A DNA stretch of 64,000 nucleotides from Flavobacterium suaedae (GCF_014642915.1 NZ_BMJE01000003.1:1-64000); one strand, 5' to 3'. Shown: positions 52,100 through 62,810, counted from the first letter of the stretch. A program made the numbers and translations. The notes: generated by a model from the sequence alone, not told the origin.

Positions 52100-53875
52100 A
52101 TGACATCTATATCACGCCTGTTTGATTTTCCATATTACCAATTGGAAAAATATGACCTACCTGATGCTTTGGTTACTAAATATGGTAACGAATGGGTTAA
52201 GACTTCTACTAAAGAATATCTTAATAAAGCTAACGCTTTTTCGCGCGGGTTACTTCGCATGGGGATAAAAAAGAACGATAAAATTGCGGTTATTTCATCT
52301 AACAACCGTACGGAATGGAATATTGTTGATATTGGTATTTTACAAACAGGAGCACAAAATGTACCTGTATACCCTACTATATCGGAAGAGGATTATGAAT
52401 ATATACTTAATCACTGCGAAGCAAAATATTGTATTGTTTCAGATGAAGAGCTATACAACAAAATAAGCCATATAAAACACAAACTGGTTAATTTACAGGA
52501 AGTATATTCATTTAACGAGATTGATGGCTGTAAAAGCTGGACTGAGATTATAAAGCTTGGAGAAGACGAAAGTAATCAGGGTGAATTAGATTCAATTAAA
52601 AATTCAATTACTGAAGACGACCTTGCTACTATAATATATACTTCAGGAACCACAGGCAGACCGAAAGGTGTAATGCTTTCGCATAAAAACATTACATCGG
52701 ACGTATTGATGAGTGCTGAGCGAGTTCCTTTTGAACCCGGAAAAAACAGGGCTTTAAGTTTTTTACCGATATGCCATATATATGAACGAATGATATTGTA
52801 TTTGTATCAGTATTACGGTGTATCAATTTATTTCGCGGAATCTATTGAAAAAGTAAGTGATAATATTAAAGAAGCTACTCCTGATGTTATAACAGCTGTG
52901 CCAAGGCTTCTTGAAAAAGTATACGACAAAATAATTGCTAAAGGTTTAGAGCTTACCGGCGTTAAAAGAGGTTTATTCTTTTGGGCTGTTGATGTTGGTC
53001 TTAAATATGAGCCTTATGGTGCTAACGGACCAATATATGCTGCTAAATTATGGCTTGCCCGTAAACTTATTTTCAGTAAATGGAAAGCAGGTTTAGGCGG
53101 TCGTTTAGGATTAATGGTATCGGGTAGTGCTGCTATACAGCCAAGGCTTGCCAGAGTATTTGCTGCAGCTGAAATACCGGTAATGGAAGGGTACGGTTTA
53201 ACCGAAACATCTCCTGTTATTGCTGTTAATGATGAACGTAATGGCGGTTTCCGCATTGGTACAGTTGGCAGACCGTTAAATGGTGTAGAAGTTAAAATAG
53301 CTGAAGATGGTGAAATTTTATGTAAAGGTCCTAACGTAATGATGGGATATTTTAAAGATGAAACCAAAACGAATGAAGTGATTGTTGATGGTTACTTCCA
53401 TACGGGAGATATAGGAGAAATTGATAAAGATGGTTTCCTAAAAATAACCGACAGGAAAAAAGAGATGTTTAAAACATCGGGCGGTAAATACATTGCTCCG
53501 CAGCTTATAGAGAATGCCATGAAGCAATCCCGTTTTATAGAACAGGTTATGGTTATAGGAGAAGGTGAAAAGATGCCTGCTGCTTTTATTCAGCTTGATT
53601 TTGATTTTGTTAAACACTGGGCAGATCATAAAGGGATAAACTGCGGAAAAACTAATGAAGAAATAATTAACTGCAAAGAAATACTTGACAGAGTACAGGA
53701 AGAGGTTAATGAAATAAATAAAAAGTTTGGTCACTGGGAACAAATAAAGAGATTTGAACTTACTTCAGAATTATGGAGTGTAGAAGGTGGCGAAATGACC
53801 CCTACTCTAAAATTGAAACGTAAAGTCATAAAAGAAAAATATAAAAATCTATATGACAAAATTTATCGTATATAA
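52100..53875 (+). CDS. fadD: Long-chain acyl-CoA synthetase (AMP-binding)
   Basis: This 591-aa ANL-family ligase activates fatty acids with ATP and CoA. The P-loop-like motif is YTSGTTGRPKGVMLSHKN. Other motifs are GYGLTETSPVIAVN, YFHTGDIGEIDKDGFL and the C-terminal KITDRKKEMFKTSGGKYIAP with a catalytic Lys expected near the end. It starts the fatty-acid region, but a gap and other genes separate it from the MarR-led operon. Confidence 0.92.
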   Translation: MTSISRLFDFPYYQLEKYDLPDALVTKYGNEWVKTSTKEYLNKANAFSRGLLRMGIKKNDKIAVISSNNRTEWNIVDIGILQTGAQNVPVYPTISEEDYEYILNHCEAKYCIVSDEELYNKISHIKHKLVNLQEVYSFNEIDGCKSWTEIIKLGEDESNQGELDSIKNSITEDDLATIIYTSGTTGRPKGVMLSHKNITSDVLMSAERVPFEPGKNRALSFLPICHIYERMILYLYQYYGVSIYFAESIEKVSDNIKEATPDVITAVPRLLEKVYDKIIAKGLELTGVKRGLFFWAVDVGLKYEPYGANGPIYAAKLWLARKLIFSKWKAGLGGRLGLMVSGSAAIQPRLARVFAAAEIPVMEGYGLTETSPVIAVNDERNGGFRIGTVGRPLNGVEVKIAEDGEILCKGPNVMMGYFKDETKTNEVIVDGYFHTGDIGEIDKDGFLKITDRKKEMFKTSGGKYIAPQLIENAMKQSRFIEQVMVIGEGEKMPAAFIQLDFDFVKHWADHKGINCGKTNEEIINCKEILDRVQEEVNEINKKFGHWEQIKRFELTSELWSVEGGEMTPTLKLKRKVIKEKYKNLYDKIYRI

Positions 53876-53984
53876 ACTCAAATAAAGTATTGAGTTTTAT
53901 ATTGCCTCCATTTTATACATTTTTATACATTGCTATAATACTTTATCCGACTTAATTACGAACTTTTTACCAATAAAAATTACC

Positions 53985-55139
53985 ATGATAAAGTGGTTAT
54001 ACCAAATATTAAAACCAAGTAAGGGTAGCTATGTTCCGCACTGGAAAACAAAACATTCCATATACAGAGCTATTGTTAACCATATAGAAGAAAATGGAGA
54101 TAACTGTCATGTATCTTCTGTTTCGTTATGCAATAAAAACAAAAAGGCAGAAACTACTCCGGGATTTTCTGATGCGTTATCTGAGCCCTGCTATAATAAG
54201 CCCTCTGTAGACGAAGCCAGAGAATTAGCATTAAAGGTTAAAAAGATAGCTGAAACAGGAAGTAAAGCAACTGAGAATTCTTTTTATGATTATATAGTAA
54301 AACATAAAGATATTGTTAGCCTTATAGATCCGTTTTTAGAAGAAATTTCTAATAATGCGTTGGCTATAGAACCCCACTTGTTTGGCTTTGCTAATGATTT
54401 AGCATTTAATAGCAACAACAAAAACGCTGTTAAACTAGGTATTGCTATATTAGGATTATGCCAAAATCAGGTTATAATTGAAAAATTAAAAATACTGGGA
54501 AGACACGATGAGTTTACAGTATATGTAGTAATTGCATTATTAAGCCTTTGCGAAGACCCTGAAGACGAATTATTTGAACTGGGACAGCATGTAAACGGAT
54601 GGGGGAAAATACAACTTGTAGACAGACTTGCCCGTATAAGCAGTAAAGAAGTTGTTAGAAAGTGGCTTATTACTGAAGGATTTAAAAACTCGGTAAATAA
54701 CCAATACCTTGCCTGTACTTGTGCGACCGGCGGGCTGTTACATAAAAAACTGGAAGGTGAAAAAATAAGTCATGCTTATTATAAATCAACTTCCGAGATA
54801 TTAATATCAATGCTGGAAAGCGGTCCGGGCGAAGATATTTCGTGTTATGAACATAGTCCTGAATTAATTAAAAGTTTTTTAGACCACTCTTTAGTACATG
54901 CAAAAAGCATATACGACTTTATATTATTACACCGAATAAAATTATATCTTAATAATCAGTTACTTGAAAAGTATAAAGATTCGGGCTGGAATGATAAGTT
55001 AATTACAGATTGTCTTATCACTTTAGATAATGTAATTAAAAACGGAAAGTGGAAAGATTTAGTTGCTAAAGCCCTCTCCGATATAGAGGATGACCATTAT
55101 GAGAACGTAAAAGAAGCTGCAAAAATATTAGGGCTTTAA
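53985..55139 (+). CDS. Helical repeat protein of unknown function
   Basis: This 384-aa soluble protein has a conserved-looking N-terminus (SKGSYVPHWKTKHSIYRAIVNHI) with three Cys downstream, then an all-helical region with HEAT-like repeats from about residue 110 (NAVKLGIAILGLCQNQVIIEKL, DEFTVYVVIALLSLCED). It may be a scaffold. Followed by a terminator. Confidence 0.7.
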   Translation: MIKWLYQILKPSKGSYVPHWKTKHSIYRAIVNHIEENGDNCHVSSVSLCNKNKKAETTPGFSDALSEPCYNKPSVDEARELALKVKKIAETGSKATENSFYDYIVKHKDIVSLIDPFLEEISNNALAIEPHLFGFANDLAFNSNNKNAVKLGIAILGLCQNQVIIEKLKILGRHDEFTVYVVIALLSLCEDPEDELFELGQHVNGWGKIQLVDRLARISSKEVVRKWLITEGFKNSVNNQYLACTCATGGLLHKKLEGEKISHAYYKSTSEILISMLESGPGEDISCYEHSPELIKSFLDHSLVHAKSIYDFILLHRIKLYLNNQLLEKYKDSGWNDKLITDCLITLDNVIKNGKWKDLVAKALSDIEDDHYENVKEAAKILGL

Positions 55140-55148
55140 AAAAATAAG

Positions 55149-55173
55149 AAGAGGTTTTTTGACCTCTTTTTTT
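55149..55173 (+). terminator. Intrinsic terminator
   Basis: AGAGGT and ACCTCT pair around a short T/G loop, followed by seven T. Ends the 384-aa gene. Confidence 0.85.
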
Positions 55174-55221
55174 ATTCTTTATATTTTTACACCCTAATTA
55201 ATATATACATTCTATCAACTA

Positions 55222-56193
55222 ATGAAATTTAAAGCTTTTTTAGCTGTAATATGCATTACTATATTACAAAGCTGCTCTAACAGCACCGAAACCTTAACCA
55301 ACAACCAAATTGATGCTTCGCTTCGGGAAACCATTAAAAGAAAAAACGACAGCTTGTTTGATGCCCTGTCTAACAGCAACATGAAAGCATTAAAAGCATT
55401 GGGTTCAGATGATTTTAATAAGCACCTGAGAAGCAGAATAGAAAGTACAGTATGGGCTTTTAGAAGAGGGTATTTAAAAGAAGATAATACAGAAATTTAT
55501 AAAGAGTATTACTGCAAAGGCACAATATCTAAAAACATGCTGATAGAAGATGAAGAAAATAAATACTCCATTACATTTAGTAATACACAACCGGAAGCCT
55601 ATGTTTCACTATTAAAAAGTAAGTATGGCAAAATGGAAGACTACTTAATTACTGTTATTTATGAACTGGTAGATGGTAAATGGAAACTAAGCAATGTAGA
55701 AACAGGACTTTTAGGACATTTTGATAAAAACGCACAGGATTATTTTGAAATAGCCAAGCAAAAAGAAAAAGAAGGCTTTTTAATAGATGCCGCTTTTAAC
55801 TGCGATATGGCTGCAAGTTTTCTTGAGCCCGCTGGTGATATGCTTACGTATGATAATGAAGAACGTATTGAGTTCTATAAAAACCAATGGCGTAAAACTT
55901 TAAGTGAGAAATATAAATTTCCTTATGTACTTAGAAATGTAGAAAGCCAACCTGCTATAATGGGGATAGAACCTATAAAAACAGTAAAAGGAGTTTATCC
56001 TAAAATCAGTTATCAAACTCCTATACATCTTGATGAAACTGAATTTTTAGAAATGGAACTGGCTGAAATTAAAAAAGAAATTAAAAAGGCTATTCCTGAT
56101 TTAGATTTTAGTACAGATATTATTTATTACCGGGCGTATAACAATAGTGGCAGCGTCCCCTATTATGAGCATATACATAAAAAGAAAAATTAA
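55222..56193 (+). CDS. Lipoprotein of unknown function
   Basis: This 323-aa protein has the lipobox LQSC at about residue 18. The mature protein is mixed alpha/beta, with LNTNQIDASLRETIKRKNDSLF at the start and YYEHIHKKKN at the end. It contains an NTF2-like-looking stretch around 45-170 (DALSNSNMKALKALGSDDF ... VDGKWKLSNVETGL). No firm family. A terminator follows. Confidence 0.68.
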   Translation: MKFKAFLAVICITILQSCSNSTETLTNNQIDASLRETIKRKNDSLFDALSNSNMKALKALGSDDFNKHLRSRIESTVWAFRRGYLKEDNTEIYKEYYCKGTISKNMLIEDEENKYSITFSNTQPEAYVSLLKSKYGKMEDYLITVIYELVDGKWKLSNVETGLLGHFDKNAQDYFEIAKQKEKEGFLIDAAFNCDMAASFLEPAGDMLTYDNEERIEFYKNQWRKTLSEKYKFPYVLRNVESQPAIMGIEPIKTVKGVYPKISYQTPIHLDETEFLEMELAEIKKEIKKAIPDLDFSTDIIYYRAYNNSGSVPYYEHIHKKKN

Positions 56194-56195
56194 GT

Positions 56196-56224
56196 TAAAA
56201 CTCCCTCTATCGGGAGTTTTTTTA
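56196..56224 (+). terminator. Intrinsic terminator
   Basis: AAAACTCCC and GGGAGTTTT form a 9-bp stem around TCTATC, followed by T. It lies directly after the stop of the lipoprotein gene. Confidence 0.88.
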
Positions 56225-56380
56225 TATGCTAATCTCTCTATTTTTCATTATATTTACGTAGCTACGTAATTGCACTAAAAATAGGAAATCAGTAAAATTT
56301 TACAATATAACATAAATATTACACAACATTAAAATAATTTAACTTTCAAAAAAATAATATGCACGCATAATATTTTTTTG

Positions 56381-56388
56381 TATATTTG
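56381..56388 (+). promoter_or_regulatory. -7 promoter box of the fatty-acid operon
   Basis: TATATTTG matches TAnnTTTG, 17 bp before the MarR gene start. No clear -33. The preceding AT-rich region could hold MarR operators, but no unambiguous palindrome is seen. Confidence 0.5.
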
Positions 56389-56404
56389 AAAAACAACACG
56401 TTCT

Positions 56405-56866
56405 ATGAAAGAGAAAACAATAGACTATATACTTAGGGCAACCTGGCAGGCAATAGCAAGAATGTATAATGAAGAAGCCTCTAAATATGGTGCAACAATG
56501 TCCATAGGTTTTGCCTTATTATCTATTGATAAAGAAAAAGGCATCCCCTCTACCGCACTGGGGCCACAAATGGGCATGGAACCAACAAGCCTTACCCGTA
56601 CATTAAAGTCTATGGAAGAAAAAGGTTTAATTGTACGAAAAAAGAATCCGGTAGACGGGCGCGGGGTAATAATACACCTCACTAAGTTGGGGAAGGAAAA
56701 AAGAGAGTTATCAAAAAACACAGTTCTTAAATTTAATGATATAATAAAACAACACGTATCTCAGGAAAAGATGGATCATTTTGTTGAAGTAGCAGAAGTA
56801 ATAAACCACCTTATAGCTGAGAAAAAAATATACACAACTGAAGAAGTTGAAACCAAAATCGAATAA
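56405..56866 (+). CDS. MarR-family transcriptional regulator of the beta-oxidation operon
   Basis: This 153-aa winged-helix protein has the MarR core: LGPQMGMEPTSLTRTLKSME (recognition helix) and KGLIVRKKNPVDGRGVIIHLT (wing). The start with a short N-terminal helix is typical. It is the first gene of an operon with three fatty-acid degradation enzymes, so it probably represses it and is released by acyl-CoA or a fatty acid. This role is inferred from position. Confidence 0.9.
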   Translation: MKEKTIDYILRATWQAIARMYNEEASKYGATMSIGFALLSIDKEKGIPSTALGPQMGMEPTSLTRTLKSMEEKGLIVRKKNPVDGRGVIIHLTKLGKEKRELSKNTVLKFNDIIKQHVSQEKMDHFVEVAEVINHLIAEKKIYTTEEVETKIE

Positions 56867-56919
56867 AGAATAGTTAAAGTAATATACCACTTAAACAACC
56901 AAAAAATTTTATATAGCAA

Positions 56920-59310
56920 ATGAAACGCAATATTAAAAAAGTAGCCGTTATAGGTTCCGGTATTATGGGTTCGGGCATTGCCTGCCATTTTGCCAATATT
57001 GGTGTAGAAGTACTTTTGCTCGACATAGTGCCAAGAGAACTCACAGAAACAGAACAGAAAAAGGGACTCACCCTTGAGGATAAAGCAGTAAGAAACAGAT
57101 TAGTTAATGACCATCTTGCCAATGCTTTAAAATCTAAACCATCCCCTATTTATCACAAAGACTTTGCTTCGCGCATTACTACAGGTAACACAGAAGATGA
57201 TTTACCTAAAATAGCTGATGCAGACTGGGTAATTGAAGTAGTAGTAGAAAGGCTGGATATTAAGCAAAAAGTGTTTGAACAAATTGAAAAACACCGCAAG
57301 CCGGGTACTTTAATCACCTCAAACACATCGGGTATTCCTATTAAATTTATGAACGAAGGGCGAAGTGAAGATTTCCGCAAACACTTCTGCGGCACACACT
57401 TCTTCAACCCGCCCCGTTACTTAAAACTATTTGAAATCATTCCGGGTCCTGATACTTCGCAGGAAGTACTGGACTTTTTAAATAACTACGGCGAGAAGTT
57501 TTTAGGTAAAACCTCGGTAGTAGCTAAAGATACTCCTGCCTTTATAGGTAACCGTATCGGTATATACGGTATTATGAGCCTTTTCCACCAAGTTAAGGAA
57601 ATGGGGCTTACCGTAGAAGAAGTTGATAAACTTACCGGCCCTGTTATCGGCCGTCCAAAATCAGCAACCTTCCGTACGGTAGATGTAGTAGGGCTTGATA
57701 CCCTGGTACACGTTGCTAACGGTATTTATGACAACTGCCCTGATGATGAAGCACACGAACTGTTTAAACTACCGGATTTCATCAACACTATGATGGAAAA
57801 AAAATGGTTAGGTAGTAAAACAGGACAAGGATTCTATAAAAAAGTAGATAAAGATATTCTTGCGCTTGACCTTGATACCATGGAGTACAGGGAAAAGAAA
57901 AGAGCTTCTTTTGCTACTTTAGAGCAAACTAAAACTATAGATAGACCTATAGACCGTTTTAAAGTACTGGTAAATGGCAAAGACAAAGCAGGTGAGTTTT
58001 ACCGTAAAAACTTTGCAGGCATGTTTGCTTACGTAGCTAACAGAATACCTGAAATTACCGATGACCTTTACAAGATAGACGATGCTATGAAAGCCGGATT
58101 CGGTTGGGAAAATGGCCCGTTTGAAATATGGGATGCTGTAGGCGTTGAAAAAGGTATTGAACTGATGAAAGCCGAAGGACAAGAGACTGCCGAATGGGTA
58201 ACCGAAATGTTAGCATCGGGTAATAATAGTTTTTACACCGTAAAAGAAGGAAATACTTATTACTATGATATCGCATCAAAATCTCAGAAAAAAGTACCGG
58301 GACAAGATGCCTTTATCATCCTGAACAACATACGCGAAAGCAAAAAAGTATGGAGTAACAGTGATGCAATCATTGAAGATCTTGGCGACGGAATACTTAA
58401 CCTTGAATTCCAGTCTAAAATGAACACCATAGGCGGTGGTGTACTTCAAGGTATAAATAAAGCTATAGATTTAGCTGAAAAAGAATATGAAGGACTGGTT
58501 ATAGGTAACCAAGCTGCTAACTTCTCTGTAGGTGCAAATATTGGTATGATATTCATGATGGCTGTGGAGCAGGAATATGATGAATTGAATATGGCTATCA
58601 AAATGTTCCAGGATACTATGATGCGTGTACGCTATTCAGCTATACCCGTAGTAGTTGCCCCACACGGAATGACACTGGGTGGCGGTTGCGAAATGAGTAT
58701 GCATGCTGATAAAGTAGTTGCTGCTGCCGAAACATACATCGGGCTGGTTGAGTTTGGTGTAGGAGTTATACCCGGCGGGGGCGGTTCTAAAGAAATGGCA
58801 CTGCGTGCTTCCGACCTTTTCCATAAAAATGATGTAGAACTAAATGTATTACAAGAATATTTCCTTACCGTAGCAATGGCAAAAGTATCGACATCTGCTT
58901 ACGAAGCGTTTGATACAGGAATACTGCAAAAAGGTAAAGATGTTATTGTAGTGAATAAAGACAGACAACTTGCCGAAGCTAAAAAATATGCAAAAATACT
59001 TGCCGAAGCAGGATATACACAACCTGTAAAACGTAAAGACGTTAAAGTACTGGGTAAACAGGCTTTAGGTATGTTCCTTGTAGGTACAGATAGTATGGAA
59101 GCAGGAAACTATATTAGCGAACATGACAAAAAAATAGCCAATAAACTTGCTTATGTTATGGCAGGTGGCGACCTAAGTGAAGCTACAATGGTTAGTGAAC
59201 AATACTTACTAGACCTTGAAAGAGAAGCATTCCTTTCACTATGTGGAGAACGCAAAACACTAGAAAGAATACAACATATGCTAACTAAAGGAAAACCACT
59301 TAGAAACTAA
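56920..59310 (+). CDS. fadN: 3-Hydroxyacyl-CoA dehydrogenase / enoyl-CoA hydratase
   Basis: This 796-aa bifunctional enzyme of beta-oxidation has the dehydrogenase first: NAD-binding VIGSGIMGSGIACHFA (9-24), then TSGIPIKFM, the HFFNPPRYLKLFEI signature and the dehydrogenase C-terminal domains. A hydratase-type crotonase fold is C-terminal (FSVGANIGMIFMMAV, HGMTLGGGCEMSMHAD, FGVGVIPGGGGS). The order is that of FadN/YusL, not FadB. It is followed by the thiolase after 18 bp. Confidence 0.93.
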   Translation: MKRNIKKVAVIGSGIMGSGIACHFANIGVEVLLLDIVPRELTETEQKKGLTLEDKAVRNRLVNDHLANALKSKPSPIYHKDFASRITTGNTEDDLPKIADADWVIEVVVERLDIKQKVFEQIEKHRKPGTLITSNTSGIPIKFMNEGRSEDFRKHFCGTHFFNPPRYLKLFEIIPGPDTSQEVLDFLNNYGEKFLGKTSVVAKDTPAFIGNRIGIYGIMSLFHQVKEMGLTVEEVDKLTGPVIGRPKSATFRTVDVVGLDTLVHVANGIYDNCPDDEAHELFKLPDFINTMMEKKWLGSKTGQGFYKKVDKDILALDLDTMEYREKKRASFATLEQTKTIDRPIDRFKVLVNGKDKAGEFYRKNFAGMFAYVANRIPEITDDLYKIDDAMKAGFGWENGPFEIWDAVGVEKGIELMKAEGQETAEWVTEMLASGNNSFYTVKEGNTYYYDIASKSQKKVPGQDAFIILNNIRESKKVWSNSDAIIEDLGDGILNLEFQSKMNTIGGGVLQGINKAIDLAEKEYEGLVIGNQAANFSVGANIGMIFMMAVEQEYDELNMAIKMFQDTMMRVRYSAIPVVVAPHGMTLGGGCEMSMHADKVVAAAETYIGLVEFGVGVIPGGGGSKEMALRASDLFHKNDVELNVLQEYFLTVAMAKVSTSAYEAFDTGILQKGKDVIVVNKDRQLAEAKKYAKILAEAGYTQPVKRKDVKVLGKQALGMFLVGTDSMEAGNYISEHDKKIANKLAYVMAGGDLSEATMVSEQYLLDLEREAFLSLCGERKTLERIQHMLTKGKPLRN

Positions 59311-59328
59311 TAGCTAAAAACCGAAACA

Positions 59329-60510
59329 ATGAAAACAGCATATATAGTAAAAGCATACAGAACCGCAGTGGGGAAAGCCCCAAAAGGCGTATTCCGATTT
59401 AAAAGACCTGATGAACTGGCAGCAGAGACCATTCAGCATATAATGAATGAACTGCCTGATTTTGATAAAACCAGAATAGACGATGTTATGGTAGGTAATG
59501 CCATGCCCGAAGCCGAACAAGGACTAAACGTTGCACGTCTTATCTCCCTAATGGGACTTAAAATTGAAGATGTACCAGGTGTAACAGTAAACCGTTACTG
59601 CGCCTCAGGACTGGAAACCATTGCTATGGCTACAGCAAAAATACAAAGCGGAATGGCCGATTGTATTATAGCCGGGGGAGCCGAAAGTATGAGCTACATA
59701 CCAATGGGTGGTTACAAACCCGTACCTGATTATAAAGCTGCGAAAGCAGGACATGAAGATTATTATTGGGGTATGGGACTTACTGCCGAAGCAGTAGCTA
59801 AAAAATATAACGTAAGCCGTGAAGACCAAGACAGATTTGGCTACGAATCACATCAAAAAGCATTAAAAGCACAGGCAGAGGGCAAATTTGATAAACAAAT
59901 AGTACCTATAACTGTAGAACAAGTATATGTAGATGGTAATGGTAAAAAAGCTACTAAAAGCTATACGGTAACACAAGATGAAGGACCTCGTGCGGACACA
60001 TCTTTAGAAGTATTAGGCAAACTAAGACCTGTATTTGCTGCCGATGGTAGTGTTACCGCAGGTACATCGTCGCAAATGAGTGATGGTGCAGCCTTTGTGA
60101 TGGTAATGAGTGAAGATATGGTAAAAGAATTAAACCTTGAGCCTATTGCACGAATGGTGAGCTATGCTGCTGCCGGTGTAGAACCTAGAATAATGGGTAT
60201 AGGTCCTGTAAAAGCAATACCAAAAGCACTGAAACAAGCAGGTATGAAACTGGAAGATATAGAACTTATAGAGCTTAATGAAGCCTTTGCATCGCAATCG
60301 CTTGCTGTAGTGCGTGAGTTAGGTATCAATACAGATATATTAAATGTAAATGGTGGTGCTATTGCACTTGGTCACCCATTAGGTTGCACAGGAGCTAAAC
60401 TATCCGTTCAACTATTTGATGAAATGAAACGCCGAGGTAATAAATATGGTATGGTTACCATGTGTGTAGGTACCGGACAAGGTGCTGCGGGTATATTTGA
60501 GGTACTATAG
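59329..60510 (+). CDS. fadA: Acetyl-CoA C-acyltransferase (thiolase)
   Basis: This 393-aa thiolase carries out the last step of the beta-oxidation cycle. The nucleophilic Cys is in [15 protein letters not shown] (about residue 89), the His in [21 protein letters not shown], and the second Cys in [14 protein letters not shown] near the end. All motifs are intact and the length is typical. Confidence 0.95.
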   Translation: MKTAYIVKAYRTAVGKAPKGVFRFKRPDELAAETIQHIMNELPDFDKTRIDDVMVGNAMPEAEQGLNVARLISLMGLKIEDVPGVTVNRYCASGLETIAMATAKIQSGMADCIIAGGAESMSYIPMGGYKPVPDYKAAKAGHEDYYWGMGLTAEAVAKKYNVSREDQDRFGYESHQKALKAQAEGKFDKQIVPITVEQVYVDGNGKKATKSYTVTQDEGPRADTSLEVLGKLRPVFAADGSVTAGTSSQMSDGAAFVMVMSEDMVKELNLEPIARMVSYAAAGVEPRIMGIGPVKAIPKALKQAGMKLEDIELIELNEAFASQSLAVVRELGINTDILNVNGGAIALGHPLGCTGAKLSVQLFDEMKRRGNKYGMVTMCVGTGQGAAGIFEVL

Positions 60511-60555
60511 TTATTTGAGATAAAAGAGTGTATAGATAAGAGATAATAGATTGTC

Positions 60556-60924
60556 ATGAGTACCCATAAAAGACACAATTTCAAGAAAATGAAAATATGG
60601 CAATCAGGTATGGAGCTAGCAAAAATAATTCTTGATATTACTGAAACTTTTCCAACACACGAAAAGTTTGGTTTGAAAAGTCAAATGGATAGATGTTCAT
60701 TTTCTATACCTTCTAACATAGCAGAAGGCTCAAGCCGTACTAATAAGTCTTTTAAACATTTTATTGATATTTCATTAGGCTCAGCATTTGAATTACAAAC
60801 TCAATTATTGTTAGCAGCTCATAAAAACTATATTACAGTAGAAAAAACAACAGAAATAGAAAACAAAATAGAAGAATTCCAACGGATGACGATGAGCTTT
60901 CAAAACACTTTAGGTAACGATTAG
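60556..60924 (+). CDS. Four-helix bundle protein (23S rRNA-IVP type)
   Basis: This 122-aa protein matches the four-helix-bundle family found in 23S rRNA intervening sequences and in many Bacteroidota loci: KIWQSGMELAKIILDITETFP, LKSQMDRCSFSIPSNIAEG, KHFIDISLGSAFELQTQLLLA. It sits between the thiolase and acyl-CoA dehydrogenase genes of the beta-oxidation operon, on the same strand with short gaps (45 and 40 bp). Its function is unknown and the position looks like an insertion into an otherwise standard operon. Confidence 0.88.
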   Translation: MSTHKRHNFKKMKIWQSGMELAKIILDITETFPTHEKFGLKSQMDRCSFSIPSNIAEGSSRTNKSFKHFIDISLGSAFELQTQLLLAAHKNYITVEKTTEIENKIEEFQRMTMSFQNTLGND

Positions 60925-60964
60925 TGTCTATCATCCTTCATCTATTATCTAAAAAATCTAATTT

Positions 60965-62767
60965 ATGGAAGCACAAGAAAAAGACATAACAAGAGGTGGA
61001 CAATTCCTCGTAAAAGAAACTAAAAGTGAAAATATTTTCACGCCGGAAGATTTTTCGGAAGAGCAGAAAATGATGCGCGACTCGGTTAAAGAATTTGTTG
61101 ACCGTGAGCTTTGGCCAAATAAAGAACGTTTTGAAAAGAAAGACTATGCCTTTACAGAAGAAACAATGCGTAAGGCAGGAGAAATGGGCTTTCTTGGTGT
61201 AGCTGTACCGGAAGAGTACGGCGGACTGGGAATGGGATTTGTTTCTACTATGCTGGTTTGCGATTATATTTCGGGAGCTACAGGTTCTTTCTCTACTGCA
61301 TTTGGTGCACATACAGGTATCGGTACTATGCCAATTACCTTATACGGAACAGAAGAGCAAAAGAAAAAATATGTACCTAAGTTAGCTACAGGAGAATGGT
61401 TTGGAGCGTACTGCCTTACTGAACCTGATGCAGGTAGTGATGCTAATTCAGGGAAGACAAAAGCAGTACTTTCGGAAGATGGTACACACTATAAAATAAG
61501 CGGGCAGAAAATGTGGATATCAAATGCAGGCTTCTGTAATTTGTTTATTGTATTTGCCCGTATTGAAGATGATAAAAATATTACAGGATTTATTGTAGAA
61601 AATGATCCTGAAAACGGTATTTCTTTCGGAGAAGAAGAACACAAATTAGGTATTCGTGCTTCCTCTACCCGTCAGGTATTCTTTAGTGAAACTAAAGTAC
61701 CTGTAGAAAATATGCTTTCTGAAAGAGGTAACGGGTTTAAAATTGCTATGAACGCACTTAACGTAGGGCGTATTAAACTGGCTGCTGCCTGCCTTGATGC
61801 ACAACGCAGAACTATAAGCAATGCTGTTAACTATGCTAACGAGAGAGTACAGTTTAAAACGCCTATTGCTAACTTTGGTGCTATTCGTGCTAAACTTGCA
61901 GAAATGGCTGCTAGTTGTTATGCAGGTGAAAGTGCAAGCTACAGAGCTGCAAAAGACATTCAGGATAGAATAGATGCACGTATGGCAAATGGCGAAAGCC
62001 ACCAGGAAGCGGAACTTAAAGGTGTAGAAGAATTTGCTATTGAGTGTTCTATACTTAAAGTAGCGGTTTCGGAAGACATCCAGAATTGTTCTGATGAAGG
62101 TATCCAAATATATGGTGGTATGGGCTTCTCTGAAGATACTCCAATGGAAAGTGCTTGGAGAGATGCACGTATTGCACGTATATATGAAGGTACAAACGAA
62201 ATTAACCGTATGCTTTCGGTAGGAATGCTTATGAAAAAAGCAATGAAAGGTCATGTTGACTTTTTAGGTCCTGCAACTAAAGTAGGCGAAGAACTTATGG
62301 GCATCCCTTCATTCGACACTCCTGACTACTCAGAGCTTTTTGCTGAGGAAAAAGAAATGATAGGCAAGCTGAAAAAAGTTTTCTTGATGGTTGCCGGTAG
62401 TGCTGCACAAAAATACGGTCCGGATTTAGAAGAACACCAACAATTACTTATGGCTGCTGCTGATATTTTAATTGAAATATATATGGCAGAGTCTACCATA
62501 CTACGTACCGAAAAACTCGCGAAAAGCAAAGGCGAAGAAAACGTAAAAGCACAAATTGAAATGGCTCAGTTATATCTTTACAATGCTGTTGATATTATAA
62601 ACAGTAAAGGTAAAGAAGGAATAGCTTCTTTTGCGGAAGGTGATGAACAGCGTATGATGCTTATGGGCTTAAAGCGCTTTACAAAATATACTAATTTGCC
62701 AAATGTAGCTGCTTTAAGAGAAACAATAGCAGCCAAGGTAATAGAAGAAAACAGTTATCCGTTTTAA
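60965..62767 (+). CDS. Acyl-CoA dehydrogenase
   Basis: This 600-aa flavoprotein oxidises acyl-CoA to enoyl-CoA. It has the FAD-dependent dehydrogenase core (WFGAYCLTEPDAGSDANSGK, KMWISNAGFCNLFIVFARI, GIQIYGGMGFSEDTPMESAWRDARIARIYEGTNEIN) and a longer C-terminal helical extension (about 430-600), as in YusJ/FadE-type enzymes. It is the last gene of the MarR-led operon and is followed by a strong terminator. Confidence 0.93.
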   Translation: MEAQEKDITRGGQFLVKETKSENIFTPEDFSEEQKMMRDSVKEFVDRELWPNKERFEKKDYAFTEETMRKAGEMGFLGVAVPEEYGGLGMGFVSTMLVCDYISGATGSFSTAFGAHTGIGTMPITLYGTEEQKKKYVPKLATGEWFGAYCLTEPDAGSDANSGKTKAVLSEDGTHYKISGQKMWISNAGFCNLFIVFARIEDDKNITGFIVENDPENGISFGEEEHKLGIRASSTRQVFFSETKVPVENMLSERGNGFKIAMNALNVGRIKLAAACLDAQRRTISNAVNYANERVQFKTPIANFGAIRAKLAEMAASCYAGESASYRAAKDIQDRIDARMANGESHQEAELKGVEEFAIECSILKVAVSEDIQNCSDEGIQIYGGMGFSEDTPMESAWRDARIARIYEGTNEINRMLSVGMLMKKAMKGHVDFLGPATKVGEELMGIPSFDTPDYSELFAEEKEMIGKLKKVFLMVAGSAAQKYGPDLEEHQQLLMAAADILIEIYMAESTILRTEKLAKSKGEENVKAQIEMAQLYLYNAVDIINSKGKEGIASFAEGDEQRMMLMGLKRFTKYTNLPNVAALRETIAAKVIEENSYPF

Positions 62768-62810
62768 TAATATGGTTAACCGGGGTTTAGTTTAAGTTTA
62801 TTAAAAAGAA

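Noticed and set aside
61646..62254. 202-aa minus-strand open frame opposite the acyl-CoA dehydrogenase gene
   Set aside because: The composition is biased to Cys, Phe, Thr and His as expected of an antisense frame, and the plus-strand gene is certain.
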